From contig CAMYLZ010000022.1 in assembly GCA_947259375.1 (NCBI GenBank), forward strand, positions 62,001-126,000: a stretch of 64,000 nucleotides of DNA. The letters are read 5' to 3'. This stretch comes from an uncultured Parvularculaceae bacterium. Lineage in GTDB: Bacteria > Pseudomonadota > Alphaproteobacteria > Caulobacterales > Parvularculaceae. The translations under genes were made by a program, and so were the position numbers. The notes below the pieces were generated by a model. The model did not search any database. It saw only the letters and a program-made list of their open reading frames with translations, and was not told the DNA's origin. Shown one piece after another: positions 17,159 to 26,175 of the stretch (position 1 is its first letter; each line of letters starts with the position of its first letter).

Positions 17159-17174
17159 TGAAATAAATATTTCA
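17159..17174. promoter_or_regulatory. AT-rich inverted repeat in the Lrp/E1 gap
   Basis: TGAAATA and TATTTCA are exact inverted arms around AA, in the middle of the divergent gap and 92 bases before the E1 start. AT-rich TGAAAT-type arms are typical of Lrp-class sites. Likely operator or activator site for the 2-oxoacid dehydrogenase promoter; not proven. Confidence 0.5.
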
Positions 17175-17266
17175 TTACTGGAGATATCACAGCCCAAAAT
17201 TGAAATACAATCCCTGCGGGAAGTGATTATGCTTCAGCGAAACCACACCTTGAGGGGATGATCGCA

Positions 17267-19381
17267 ATGCCGAAAACCGCCGCCCATGCGCCTGATAGCG
17301 CCTTTGACGCGCAATCGGGCGCGATCGCTTCGAATGCAATCGATCCGTCAATCGATTGGCGACGGGTCGCATATCTGACGCAATTGTCGCGTGCTCTCGA
17401 TGCATTGGAAGAAACCAGGCTGGTTCCCGAAAAAAAAGTGCTCTACCAGTTTTCCGCGCGCGGCCACGATATGGCGCAAGTGCTGCTCGGCACGCTCCTC
17501 ACCCACAAGCATGACGCGATCTGCGGCTATTACCGCTCACGCCCGATCCTGTTGTCGCTCGGCGTCGACCTCGTCGAGGCGCTCGGCTCGTCGCTCGCCC
17601 GCGCCGGGGGCTATTCCGACGGGCGCGATATTGGGGTGGTCTTCAACTATCCGAACCCGGACGGCCCGTCCGCGCTTCCTATGTGCGGCGGCGTCGGCGC
17701 ACAATACACTCCCACCGCCGGCTGGGCGCAGGCAATAAAATTCCGCACCGAGACATTAAGCGATCCCGACTATAAAAGCGCGATCGGCGTCGTCCTTGGC
17801 GGCGAAGCTTCGGTCGCCACCAACGGGTTCTGGTCAGCGCTGACCATAGCGACGACCCTGAAACTGCCGATGCTGTTTTACGTCGAAGACAATGGATATG
17901 GCATTTCCGTGCCGTCGTATTTCCAGACGCCGGGACAGAATATCGCCGCGAATTTGAAGAGTTTTAAAAACCTCACAGTCCTCGACGGCGACGGAACCGA
18001 TCCGGTCGAAGCCGCGGCGCTCATCAAGGAAGGCGTCAGCGCCGTGCGCGACGGCGACGGTCCTTGCCTGTTGCGGCTCCGGGTGCCGCGCCTGCAGGGT
18101 CATTCATTTCAGGACACGCAAACCTACAAATCCGAAGAGCGCGTCGAAGAAGAATGGGCGCGCGACCCGCTGCCGAAGCTCAAAGCCCACCTCGTTCCAG
18201 CGCTGATGAATGAGACCGAATGGGCGGAGATCGAGCAGCGCGCCAGCGCCGATGTGGAAGCGGCGCGCGAGACAGCCGAAAGCCTGCCGGTCGCCGACCC
18301 GCAGACCGTCATGCGTCATGTGTTTTCCGATGAAGAGCCGCAAGCGATGGGCGGTCTGCGCGGCTCCTATGACGCGCACGAGGGCGACGCGACGCCGCGG
18401 CCGGAGGGCGCGCGCATCAACATGGTCACGGCCATCCGCAAAACCCTCGACCGCGAGCTTTCCCTCAACGAGAAAATGGTCGTCTTTGGCGAGGATGTGG
18501 GCCCGAAAGGCGGCGTTCACGCCGTAACGCTCGGCCTTCAGGACAAATATGGCGCGGACCGGGTGTTCGACACCTCCTTGTCGGAAGAAGGCATCATCGG
18601 CCGCGCCGTCGGCATGGCGCTCAACGGCCTGTTGCCGGTGCCGGAAATCCAGTTCCGAAAATATGCAGAACCGGCGGTCGAACAGATCAGCGATTGCGGC
18701 TCCATGCGCTGGCGTACGAACAACCGCTTCGCCGCGCCCATGGTGGTGCGCATGCCGGTGGGCTTTTTCAAATGCGGCGATCCCTGGCACAGCCAGACCA
18801 ATGAAGTGCAATTCGTCCATACGCCTGGTTGGAAAGTCGCCGTTCCTTCCAACGCCGAAGATGCGGTCGGTCTGTTGCGCGCCGCCTTGCGCGGCGATGA
18901 CCCAGTGATGTTTCTTGAACATCGCGCCATGCTGGACGCCGCCTCAGCGCGGCGCGCCTATCCCGGCAATGACTTCATACTGCCATTTGGCGAGGCGAAG
19001 ACGACCATGGAAGGCGACGATATTACAATCGTCACCTGGGGCGCGATGGTCGAGCGTTGCGAAAAAGCCGCCGCAGCCTCAAGTCGCAGCGTCGAAGTGA
19101 TCGACTTGCGCACACTGGCGCCGTGGGACAAGGAAACAGTCCTCGCCTCCATCGCTCGGACCCATCGCTGCCTGATCGTGCATGAGGATTTGCAAACCGG
19201 CGGCTTTGGCGGCGAAATCGCGGCCATCGTCGCCGATGAGGCGTTCCTTGATCTCGATGCGCCAGTCGCCAGGATGACGATGCCGGATGTGCCGAGCCCG
19301 CACAATCCGGCGCTCTTGAACGCCGTTGTTCCCGATGCGGAGCAGATCGGCGCAAAGATTGAAGAACTCTGCAACTTTTGA
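17267..19381 (+). CDS. Fused 2-oxoacid dehydrogenase E1 alpha-beta (branched-chain type)
   Basis: 704-residue thiamine diphosphate enzyme joining E1 alpha (about 30-365) and E1 beta (about 385-704) in one chain; it decarboxylates 2-oxo acids and loads the acyl group on E2 lipoate. The alpha half has FSARGHDMAQV, the ThDP region GGEASVATNGFWSAL and VEDNGYGIS; the beta half has FGEDVGPKGGVH, SEEGIIGRAVGMA, EIQFRKYAEPA and the C-terminal HEDLQTGGFGGE. The usual GDG metal motif reads GEA. The ATG at 17267 is preferred because GAGGGG lies 9 bases before it; the ATG at 17258 touches that site. First gene of an E1-E2-aminotransferase unit opposite an Lrp regulator. Confidence 0.92.
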   Translation: MPKTAAHAPDSAFDAQSGAIASNAIDPSIDWRRVAYLTQLSRALDALEETRLVPEKKVLYQFSARGHDMAQVLLGTLLTHKHDAICGYYRSRPILLSLGVDLVEALGSSLARAGGYSDGRDIGVVFNYPNPDGPSALPMCGGVGAQYTPTAGWAQAIKFRTETLSDPDYKSAIGVVLGGEASVATNGFWSALTIATTLKLPMLFYVEDNGYGISVPSYFQTPGQNIAANLKSFKNLTVLDGDGTDPVEAAALIKEGVSAVRDGDGPCLLRLRVPRLQGHSFQDTQTYKSEERVEEEWARDPLPKLKAHLVPALMNETEWAEIEQRASADVEAARETAESLPVADPQTVMRHVFSDEEPQAMGGLRGSYDAHEGDATPRPEGARINMVTAIRKTLDRELSLNEKMVVFGEDVGPKGGVHAVTLGLQDKYGADRVFDTSLSEEGIIGRAVGMALNGLLPVPEIQFRKYAEPAVEQISDCGSMRWRTNNRFAAPMVVRMPVGFFKCGDPWHSQTNEVQFVHTPGWKVAVPSNAEDAVGLLRAALRGDDPVMFLEHRAMLDAASARRAYPGNDFILPFGEAKTTMEGDDITIVTWGAMVERCEKAAAASSRSVEVIDLRTLAPWDKETVLASIARTHRCLIVHEDLQTGGFGGEIAAIVADEAFLDLDAPVARMTMPDVPSPHNPALLNAVVPDAEQIGAKIEELCNF

Positions 19382-19396
19382 TGACGAGCGGAATTT

Positions 19397-20632
19397 ATGA
19401 CCAGAGAAATTGACGTTCTCGCGCCGGTCGAACAGGAAGGCACGCAAGCCATTGTCCGTTCGTGGCTGAAAAAAGTCGGCGAGCCTGTCGCCGAGGGCGA
19501 TCCGATTGTCGAGCTCGAAACCGACAAGGTCGCCGTCGAGGTCCCCTCGCCCGCGAGCGGCGTCCTCAAGGAAATCATCATTTTCGAAGACGGCGCCGCC
19601 ACACCGGGCGCCGTGCTGGGCCGCATCGGTGAAGGCGGCGAGGCAGCCAGCGCCGAAACCGACCCAACGCCACAACCGGTGCAAGCTGCGCCTGCGCAAT
19701 CAACGTCCAAACCCAACGGCGCAGCAGCGATCGCGGCGGCCGCCGTCGCCGACCGCGAGCACCGCCTTTCGCCGGCCGTGCGCCGGCTGGTGCTCGAAAA
19801 CGATCTCGATCCGGCGCAGATCAGCGGCACCGGCAAGGACGGACGGCTCACCCGTGCGGATATTGTCGCGTTCCTGAAAGATAGCCGCGCGCCCGCGACG
19901 CCATCATCCGCTGCGCGCGGCCCGCAAGGCGCCCCGTCGCAAAAAGTCCCCCATGACCGCATGCGCCGGCGCATCGCCGAACACATGGCGCACTCCGTTG
20001 CGACAGCGCCCCATGTTACGGCCGTGTTCGAAGCCGATTTTACAGCGATCATCGCCCATCGCGCGAAGAACAAGGAAGAATTCGCCCGGCGCGGCGTCAA
20101 CCTGACCTATACGGCCTATTTTCTCGCCGCGTGCGTCGAGGCCATGAGCGTGTCGCCGACCGTCAACAGTCAATGGCATGATGATTATCTGGAAGTTTTT
20201 GAAGACATCAATACCGGCGTCGGCACGGCGCTTGGCGATAAAGGGCTAATCGTGCCAGTTGTGCAACAGGTGCAGCGCCGGTCGCTTTTTGATATCGCCA
20301 GCGAATTGCAGCGCCTCACGGAAAGGGCGCGACAGGGCTCGCTAGCACCGGAAGATGTGCGCGGCGGCACATTTTCTATTTCAAATCACGGCACATCCGG
20401 TTCGCTTGTCGCCTCGCCGATCATCATCAATCAACCGCAATCGGCGATCCTTGGCGTCGGCAAGCTTGAAAAACGCGTCATCATCAAGACCATTGACGGC
20501 GTCGACAGCATGCAGATCCGCCCGATGGCCTATGTGACACTGACCATCGACCACCGCGTGCTTGACGGCGCGCAGACAAACGCCTGGTTATCGCGGTTTG
20601 TCGAAATGATAGAAAACTGGCCGCAGCGATAA
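19397..20632 (+). CDS. 2-oxoacid dehydrogenase dihydrolipoyl acyltransferase (E2)
   Basis: 411-residue E2 core component. A single N-terminal lipoyl domain (about 3-80) carries the lipoylated K44 in ETDKVAVEVPS, a linker rich in Ala/Pro follows, then an E3-binding domain (SPAVRRLVLENDLDP, GTGKDGRLTRADI, about 124-160) and the acyltransferase domain with the DHRVLDG catalytic histidine near the C terminus. It transfers the acyl group to CoA. One lipoyl domain and context suggest the branched-chain type rather than pyruvate. Fifteen bases follow E1. No E3 (lipoamide dehydrogenase) gene is nearby, so a shared E3 must come from elsewhere. Confidence 0.93.
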   Translation: MTREIDVLAPVEQEGTQAIVRSWLKKVGEPVAEGDPIVELETDKVAVEVPSPASGVLKEIIIFEDGAATPGAVLGRIGEGGEAASAETDPTPQPVQAAPAQSTSKPNGAAAIAAAAVADREHRLSPAVRRLVLENDLDPAQISGTGKDGRLTRADIVAFLKDSRAPATPSSAARGPQGAPSQKVPHDRMRRRIAEHMAHSVATAPHVTAVFEADFTAIIAHRAKNKEEFARRGVNLTYTAYFLAACVEAMSVSPTVNSQWHDDYLEVFEDINTGVGTALGDKGLIVPVVQQVQRRSLFDIASELQRLTERARQGSLAPEDVRGGTFSISNHGTSGSLVASPIIINQPQSAILGVGKLEKRVIIKTIDGVDSMQIRPMAYVTLTIDHRVLDGAQTNAWLSRFVEMIENWPQR

Positions 20633-20659
20633 CGCAAACAATGAAAGGGCCGCGCCCCG

Positions 20660-21853
20660 ATGTTCTCCGACCTGAAACTGTTGCCATCCGATTCGATCCT
20701 CGGCCTTACGGCGGCATTCAATGCCGATCCGCGCAAGGAGAAAATCGACCTTGGCGTCGGCGTCTTTCGAACGCCTGACAACATAACGCCCGTTATGAAA
20801 GCGGTCGCGCGCGCACAAAGAGACCTTGTCGAAAACGAAAACACCAAGGCGTATCTGCCGCCGGAAGGCGCGCCGGGATTCGGCCTGGCGATTGTCGATT
20901 TGCTGATTGGCGCGGATCATCCGGCTACCAAGGGCGGCCGCGCTATCGCCATCCAAACGCCGGGCGGTTGCGGCGCGTTGCGGATCGGCGGCGAGCTGGC
21001 GAAGCGCGCTGGCGCGAAGGCCGTTTACGCGGGCGCGCCGACCTGGGCCAATCACAAGCCGCTGCTTGAAGCCGCCGGGCTTCAAGTCAATCTGCTGCCG
21101 TTTTACAATCAGGAAAAATGCGCGATTGATTTCGACGATTATATCGATGCGGTATCGAAGCTCGGTCGCGACGACGTCTTGCTGCTGCACGGATGCTGCC
21201 ATAATCCGACGGGCGCGGATCTCAACCGCGCCGAAATCGACGCGGTTTTTGACGCGGCAGAAAAACAGGGCTTCGCGGTTTTTATCGACACGGCCTATCA
21301 TGGCTTCGCGGAAGGGCTTGAGGCCGATGCTTACATGGCGCGTGAAGCAGCTCGGCGCCTGCCTTCGGCCTTGATCTCATATTCCTGTTCCAAGAATTTC
21401 GGCCTTTATCGGGAGCGCGCCGGCGCCCTTATCGCCATTGGCGAGAACGCCGGACACGCCAAGGCGCTTGTCAGTCATATCATCTCGCTGGCGCGCGGCT
21501 CCTATTCCATGCCGCCGGCCCATGGCGGCCTGATTGTGTCAAAAATCCTTCACGATGCAGAATTACGCGCACTCTGGGAACACGAACTGACGGAGATGCG
21601 CGACACGCTCAACGGCAATCGCCGCCTGATTGCCGAAACCGCGCGTGAATATCAGCTCGGCGACAGCCTCGACTACATTGACGGCCAGCGCGGCATGTTT
21701 TCGCTTCTGCCGGTAAGCCAGGATCAGGCTGGCCGGTTCAAGAAAGACCACGGCATCTATATGACCGGCAATGGCCGCATCAATATTTGCGGCGTCAACG
21801 CCGGCAATGTGAAAACGCTCATCACCGCTTTCAAACAAGTCACAAGCGCCTGA
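20660..21853 (+). CDS. Aromatic/branched-type class I aminotransferase (AspC/TyrB family)
   Basis: 397-residue PLP aminotransferase of fold type I, subgroup I-alpha. DKIDLGVGVF-like N terminus (KEKIDLGVGVFRTPD), GGCGALRIGGELA, HGCCHNPTGADL, and the PLP lysine in SYSCSKNFGLYRERAGA near 246. AspC/TyrB enzymes move amino groups between aspartate or aromatic amino acids and 2-oxoglutarate. Here, 27 bases after E2, it could produce the 2-oxo acid that E1 oxidises, so an aromatic or branched-chain amino acid substrate is plausible. Substrate choice is not readable. Confidence 0.9.
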   Translation: MFSDLKLLPSDSILGLTAAFNADPRKEKIDLGVGVFRTPDNITPVMKAVARAQRDLVENENTKAYLPPEGAPGFGLAIVDLLIGADHPATKGGRAIAIQTPGGCGALRIGGELAKRAGAKAVYAGAPTWANHKPLLEAAGLQVNLLPFYNQEKCAIDFDDYIDAVSKLGRDDVLLLHGCCHNPTGADLNRAEIDAVFDAAEKQGFAVFIDTAYHGFAEGLEADAYMAREAARRLPSALISYSCSKNFGLYRERAGALIAIGENAGHAKALVSHIISLARGSYSMPPAHGGLIVSKILHDAELRALWEHELTEMRDTLNGNRRLIAETAREYQLGDSLDYIDGQRGMFSLLPVSQDQAGRFKKDHGIYMTGNGRINICGVNAGNVKTLITAFKQVTSA

Positions 21854-21991
21854 TTTCGCCTATAATCCGCTATGAAGACCCGCAAAAGGTTTTCATGGAC
21901 ATTTCAGTTGCGATCTGTTTAATACGCTCCCCCTTTTCATGCGTTTGCCATGACAAGAAACAAAAAATGACGCGGGAGGCGGCGCCGTTCG

Positions 21992-23308
21992 ATGCGGATC
22001 GCAGAAATTATCCGGAAAAAGCGCGACGGCGGCGCGTTAAACGACGCCGAGATCGACCGGTTTGTGTCCGCGCTGGCAAGCGACGCCTTGCCGCCGGAGC
22101 AGGCCGCGGCCTTCGCCATGGCGGTGTTTTTCCGCTCAATGACCGCAGATGAGATCAGCACGCTGACGCTCGCCATGGCGCGTTCCGGCGATGTCATTGA
22201 CTGGCGTAATGAAAGCCTGCCCGGTCCGATTGTGGACAAGCATTCCACCGGCGGCGTCGGCGACAAGGTGAGTTTCGCCCTGGCCCCGATCGCAGCCGCG
22301 TGCGGTTGTTTCGTGCCGATGATCTCCGGTCGCGGCCTCGGCCATTCAGGCGGCACGCTCGACAAGATTGAAAGCATTCCGGGTTATCGCGTGCAGCCCG
22401 ATACGGAAACATTCAAGCGCGTCGTTCGCGATGTCGGTTGCGCCATCATCGGCCAGACCGGGAGCCTCGCACCGGCCGACCGTCGCCTTTACGCCATTCG
22501 CGATGTAACGGCCACGGTGGAATCGATCCCGCTGATCACCGCATCGATCCTTTCCAAGAAGATCGCGGCGGGCAATCATGCGCTGGTGATGGACATCAAG
22601 ACCGGATCGGGCGCGTTCATGCCGTCGCTCGAAGCGGCGGTTGCCCTGGCGCAAAGCATCGTCTCGACGGGCAACAAGGCCAATTTGAAAACCCGGGCGC
22701 TCATTACCGATATGGCGGAGCCGTTGGGGCTGACCGCAGGGAACGCCGTCGAAATTGCCGAGATCGTCGACTATCTGACCGGCGCGCGCCGGGAACCGCG
22801 CCTGCACGGCGTCGTTAAATCGCTCTGTATGGAAATGTTGCTGATGACCGGCATCGAAAAAGACGCCGATGTCGCGGCCGAACGTATAGAAAACGCCCTT
22901 GCCTCTGGACGCGCCGCGGAAAAATTCGGCCAGATGATCGCCGCGCTTGGCGGCCCGGCGGATTTTATGGAAAAGTCCGAAACCTACCTGCCAGCCGCGA
23001 CCTGCTCCGCCCCCATCATGGCAGAGCAGGAAGGATATCTCAGCGCTATCGACACGCGCCGCGTCGGGCTCGCGATTGTCGATCTCGGTGGCGGACGGGC
23101 GCGCGTCGACGATACGCTCGACCTTTCCGTCGGCTTTACCGAGATCGCCCCGATCGGCGCCGCTATTGGATTAGACCGGCCGCTGGCGATTGCGCATGCC
23201 GCAGACGAAGCGACGCTTGCGAGGGCGGTAAACGCCTATCTGGGCGCGGCGACGATCTCGGACGAAAAACCGGATGCGCGCCCGCTGATTTACCAATCCG
23301 TCAGCTGA
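21992..23308 (+). CDS. deoA: Thymidine phosphorylase
   Basis: 438-residue pyrimidine nucleoside phosphorylase that splits thymidine or deoxyuridine with phosphate into base and deoxyribose-1-phosphate. The family signature KHSTGGVGDK is at 83-92, with SGRGLGHSGGTLDKIESIPG downstream in the phosphate and base site and MDIKTGSGAFM near 205. Length matches E. coli DeoA (440). GGGAGG lies 12 bases before the ATG. It opens a five-gene deoxyribonucleoside operon; a 138-base gap with no clear operator separates it from the aminotransferase. Confidence 0.95.
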   Translation: MRIAEIIRKKRDGGALNDAEIDRFVSALASDALPPEQAAAFAMAVFFRSMTADEISTLTLAMARSGDVIDWRNESLPGPIVDKHSTGGVGDKVSFALAPIAAACGCFVPMISGRGLGHSGGTLDKIESIPGYRVQPDTETFKRVVRDVGCAIIGQTGSLAPADRRLYAIRDVTATVESIPLITASILSKKIAAGNHALVMDIKTGSGAFMPSLEAAVALAQSIVSTGNKANLKTRALITDMAEPLGLTAGNAVEIAEIVDYLTGARREPRLHGVVKSLCMEMLLMTGIEKDADVAAERIENALASGRAAEKFGQMIAALGGPADFMEKSETYLPAATCSAPIMAEQEGYLSAIDTRRVGLAIVDLGGGRARVDDTLDLSVGFTEIAPIGAAIGLDRPLAIAHAADEATLARAVNAYLGAATISDEKPDARPLIYQSVS

Positions 23309-23327
23309 CGCAAAGGAACCGCTGACC

Positions 23328-23729
23328 ATGCCCTATGCTGATGACATGTTGATTGATCACGCGCTCGCAGCGCGCGAGCGCGCTTACGCCCCTTATTCGA
23401 AATTCAAGGTCGGCGCCGCCATCATTGATGAAAACGGGAAAATACATACCGGCTGCAATGTCGAGAATGCGGCCTATCCGCTCGGCAACTGCGCCGAAGC
23501 GTCCGCAATATCCGCCATGGTCGCAGCGGGCAGCCGCCGCATCACCAAGATCGCCATCGCCGGCGGGGCGGAACGGATCGAAGACTGCACCCCTTGCGGC
23601 GGCTGCCGGCAAGCCATTGCCGAATTCGCCAAGCCCGATACGATCATCCTCCTGAGAAAAGCCGATGGGTCGGTAAGCCGCTATGCAATGACGGAATTAT
23701 TACCGCACGCCTTCCGCCTGGAGCCGTAA
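23328..23729 (+). CDS. cdd: Cytidine deaminase
   Basis: 133-residue zinc enzyme converting cytidine or deoxycytidine to uridine or deoxyuridine, which DeoA and related phosphorylases then cleave. Zinc ligands C55 (in NCAE with catalytic E57), C90 and C93 (PCGGCRQ) are all present, and the length is that of the homotetrameric class. Nineteen bases follow deoA. A 173-base gap without a gene follows before deoB. Confidence 0.94.
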   Translation: MPYADDMLIDHALAARERAYAPYSKFKVGAAIIDENGKIHTGCNVENAAYPLGNCAEASAISAMVAAGSRRITKIAIAGGAERIEDCTPCGGCRQAIAEFAKPDTIILLRKADGSVSRYAMTELLPHAFRLEP

Positions 23730-23902
23730 TCCTAAATGAAAGCAGGTTTATTCTCCGATGGGAAATTGCTAGATTGGCGTATGGAAACCTCCGTCAATTC
23801 ATTGAAATTCAGCCTTTTGCGCAACATGGGGCGGCGACCAAAGCCCGCGTCATCCGCGCAAAGCGCTGTGGGCGAATCTTTTCGGCATGAATTAAAGGTG
23901 AT

Positions 23903-25129
23903 TTGAATTTGGCGCGCGCACTTATCGGCATTCTGGATTCATTTGGCGTCGGCGCATCCGAAGATGCGAACCGTTTTGGCGACGCCGGCGCCAACACTTT
24001 TGCACATATTGCGCAAGCGTGCGCCGCCGGCGAGGCGGACAAGCCGGGCTTGCGTTCAGGGTCGCTCAACATTCCGAACTTGATGCGCCTTGGGCTGGGG
24101 GCGCTTGCCCGCGACGCGACTGGCGCGAAAATACCAGTGGCCGAACCCGGCGAGATTACCGGCGTTTACGGTTATGCGGCAGAAAAGAGTTTCGGCAAGG
24201 ATACGCCAAGCGGGCATTGGGAAATGATGGGCCTGCCCGTCGAGTTCGACTGGGGCATGTTCGACAAAGGCCCGCCGAGCTTTCCGAAAGAACTGCTTGA
24301 AGCGCTGATCGATGAAGGCGGTCTGCCGGGCGTCCTTGGCGACAAACACGCTTCCGGAACGGTCATCATTGACGAACTTGGCGAGGAACACATTAAAACC
24401 GGCAAGCCAATCGTCTACACCTCGGCGGACTCGGTGTTCCAGATCGCCGCGCATGAGACACATTTCGGCCTCGATCGTCTTTACGAGGTTTGCCTCATCG
24501 CCCGCAAACTCGTCGACAGATACAATGTCGGGCGCGTCATCGCCCGCCCATTTACCGGCGAGCGAAAGGATGAGTTTGAACGCACCGGCAATCGGCGTGA
24601 CTATGCAACGCCGCCGCACGCGCAAACGCTTCTCGATCTTTATGCTGAACAAGGCCGCCCGGTTATCGGTATTGGCAAAATTAGCGACATCTTCGCCGGC
24701 AGCGGCGTCACCAGGTCCGTAAAGGCAAACGGAAATGATGCTATTTTTGACGCCTGGCTAAAGGAAATCGAGACCGCGCCGGATGATGCGATCATCTTCG
24801 CCAATTTCGTTGATTTTGACTCGCTTTACGGCCATCGCCGCAATGTGGCGGGCTATGCCGCAGCGCTCGAAACGTTCGACAAGCGCATACCGGAACTTGA
24901 AGCCGCGCTGCGACCGGACGATGTCGTGATCCTGAGCGCCGATCATGGCTGCGATCCGACCTGGCCGGGCTCTGACCACACGCGCGAGTTCATTCCGGTT
25001 ATCGCATTTGGTGAAAAGCTCGGGCGCGGGTCAATCGGGCGGCGCGATACATTTGCCGATATCGGGCAGTCGCTGGCGGCGCATCTCGGCGTGGGGCCGC
25101 TGCGCACCGGCGCGTCATTTCTGGATTAA
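23903..25129 (+). CDS. deoB: Phosphopentomutase
   Basis: 408-residue alkaline-phosphatase-fold mutase that converts (deoxy)ribose-1-phosphate to the 5-phosphate using bound metal ions and a phosphothreonine. [11 protein letters not shown] gives the first metal aspartate, [12 protein letters not shown] the catalytic Thr, and [18 protein letters not shown] the second metal site. The start is TTG at 23903 or 23909; AAAGG sits 4 or 10 bases upstream respectively, and no ATG fits the family N terminus. It links DeoA and the PNP reactions to DeoC. Confidence 0.94.
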   Translation: MNLARALIGILDSFGVGASEDANRFGDAGANTFAHIAQACAAGEADKPGLRSGSLNIPNLMRLGLGALARDATGAKIPVAEPGEITGVYGYAAEKSFGKDTPSGHWEMMGLPVEFDWGMFDKGPPSFPKELLEALIDEGGLPGVLGDKHASGTVIIDELGEEHIKTGKPIVYTSADSVFQIAAHETHFGLDRLYEVCLIARKLVDRYNVGRVIARPFTGERKDEFERTGNRRDYATPPHAQTLLDLYAEQGRPVIGIGKISDIFAGSGVTRSVKANGNDAIFDAWLKEIETAPDDAIIFANFVDFDSLYGHRRNVAGYAAALETFDKRIPELEAALRPDDVVILSADHGCDPTWPGSDHTREFIPVIAFGEKLGRGSIGRRDTFADIGQSLAAHLGVGPLRTGASFLD

Positions 25130-25151
25130 TGGTGGAAGGGGTTTTTCGAAA

Positions 25152-26168
25152 ATGACCCAGACGAATGTTATGGATCTCGACAAGCGTCGCAAAAAAGATG
25201 CGGGTGCGGCGGATACGGATATTACACGCAACCCCGGCACGCCGCTCAATGCAGACTGGATCGACGCTGTACGCGTCAATCTCTCCGCCGCAGAGCGTCG
25301 CATTACGACACTGTCCGGGCGGCGCACGGTCAAAAAAGATTGGCAGGCGGCGTGGCTGCTCAAAGCCATCTCGCTCATGGACCTGACGACGCTGGCAGGC
25401 GACGACACTGACGGCCGGGTGCGGCGATTATGCGCCAAAGCGCTGCGTCCGGTGCGGCCCGACTTGTTAAAAGATTTGGGTGCGGATAACCTCAATCTGA
25501 CCGTTGGCGCCGTCTGCGTCTATCATGCTTTCGTCAAGACCGCCGTCGAGGCGTTGAGAGGCTCGCCGGTCGAAATCGCCGCCGTCTCTACCGGATTTCC
25601 CGCCGGCCATGCGCCGTTTGAAACGCGACTCAAAGAGATCGAAGCATCCGTCGCCGACGGCGCTACGGAAATCGACATTGTCGTCAGCCGGCGGCATGTT
25701 CTGACCGCCAATTGGCGCGCGCTTTATGACGAAGTCAAAGCCTTCCGCGAGGCTTGCGGGCCCGCGCATCTCAAAGCCATTCTCGCCACCGGCGAACTCG
25801 GCTCCATCAGCAAAGTCGGCAAGGCCTCCATGGTCGCGATGATGGCCGGCGCGGATTTTATCAAGACCTCGACTGGCATGGAATCGATAAACGCCACCCT
25901 GCCCGTCAGCCTAGTGATGATGCGCGCCATCCGCGATTATCATGACGCAACCGGCTTCAAAGTCGGCTTTAAACCGGCCGGCGGCATTTCCAACGCCAAG
26001 ACCGCGCTGCAATATCTGGTTCTGGTAAAAGAAGAACTGGGCGATGAATGGCTGAGCCCCAAACTCTTCCGCTTCGGCGCCTCGCGTCTGCTCGGCGACA
26101 TTGAACGCCAGCTCGAACATCATGCGACCGGACGTTACTCGGCCGCCAACCGCCACCCGATGGGATAG
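25152..26168 (+). CDS. deoC: Deoxyribose-phosphate aldolase, long form
   Basis: 338-residue class I aldolase splitting 2-deoxyribose-5-phosphate into glyceraldehyde-3-phosphate and acetaldehyde. Schiff-base K238 lies in DFIKTSTG and the second catalytic K274 in GFKPAGGI. The N-terminal extension of about 60 residues makes it resemble the longer eukaryotic DERA type rather than E. coli DeoC (259). GGAAGGGG lies about 11 bases before the ATG. Only 7 bases separate its stop from the aldehyde dehydrogenase that can remove the acetaldehyde. Confidence 0.94.
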   Translation: MTQTNVMDLDKRRKKDAGAADTDITRNPGTPLNADWIDAVRVNLSAAERRITTLSGRRTVKKDWQAAWLLKAISLMDLTTLAGDDTDGRVRRLCAKALRPVRPDLLKDLGADNLNLTVGAVCVYHAFVKTAVEALRGSPVEIAAVSTGFPAGHAPFETRLKEIEASVADGATEIDIVVSRRHVLTANWRALYDEVKAFREACGPAHLKAILATGELGSISKVGKASMVAMMAGADFIKTSTGMESINATLPVSLVMMRAIRDYHDATGFKVGFKPAGGISNAKTALQYLVLVKEELGDEWLSPKLFRFGASRLLGDIERQLEHHATGRYSAANRHPMG

Positions 26169-26175
26169 ATCATCC

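Noticed and set aside
18958-20100. Long minus-strand open frame across the E1/E2 junction
   Set aside because: Ser/Ala-rich product with no domain; the plus strand here encodes complete E1 and E2 proteins.
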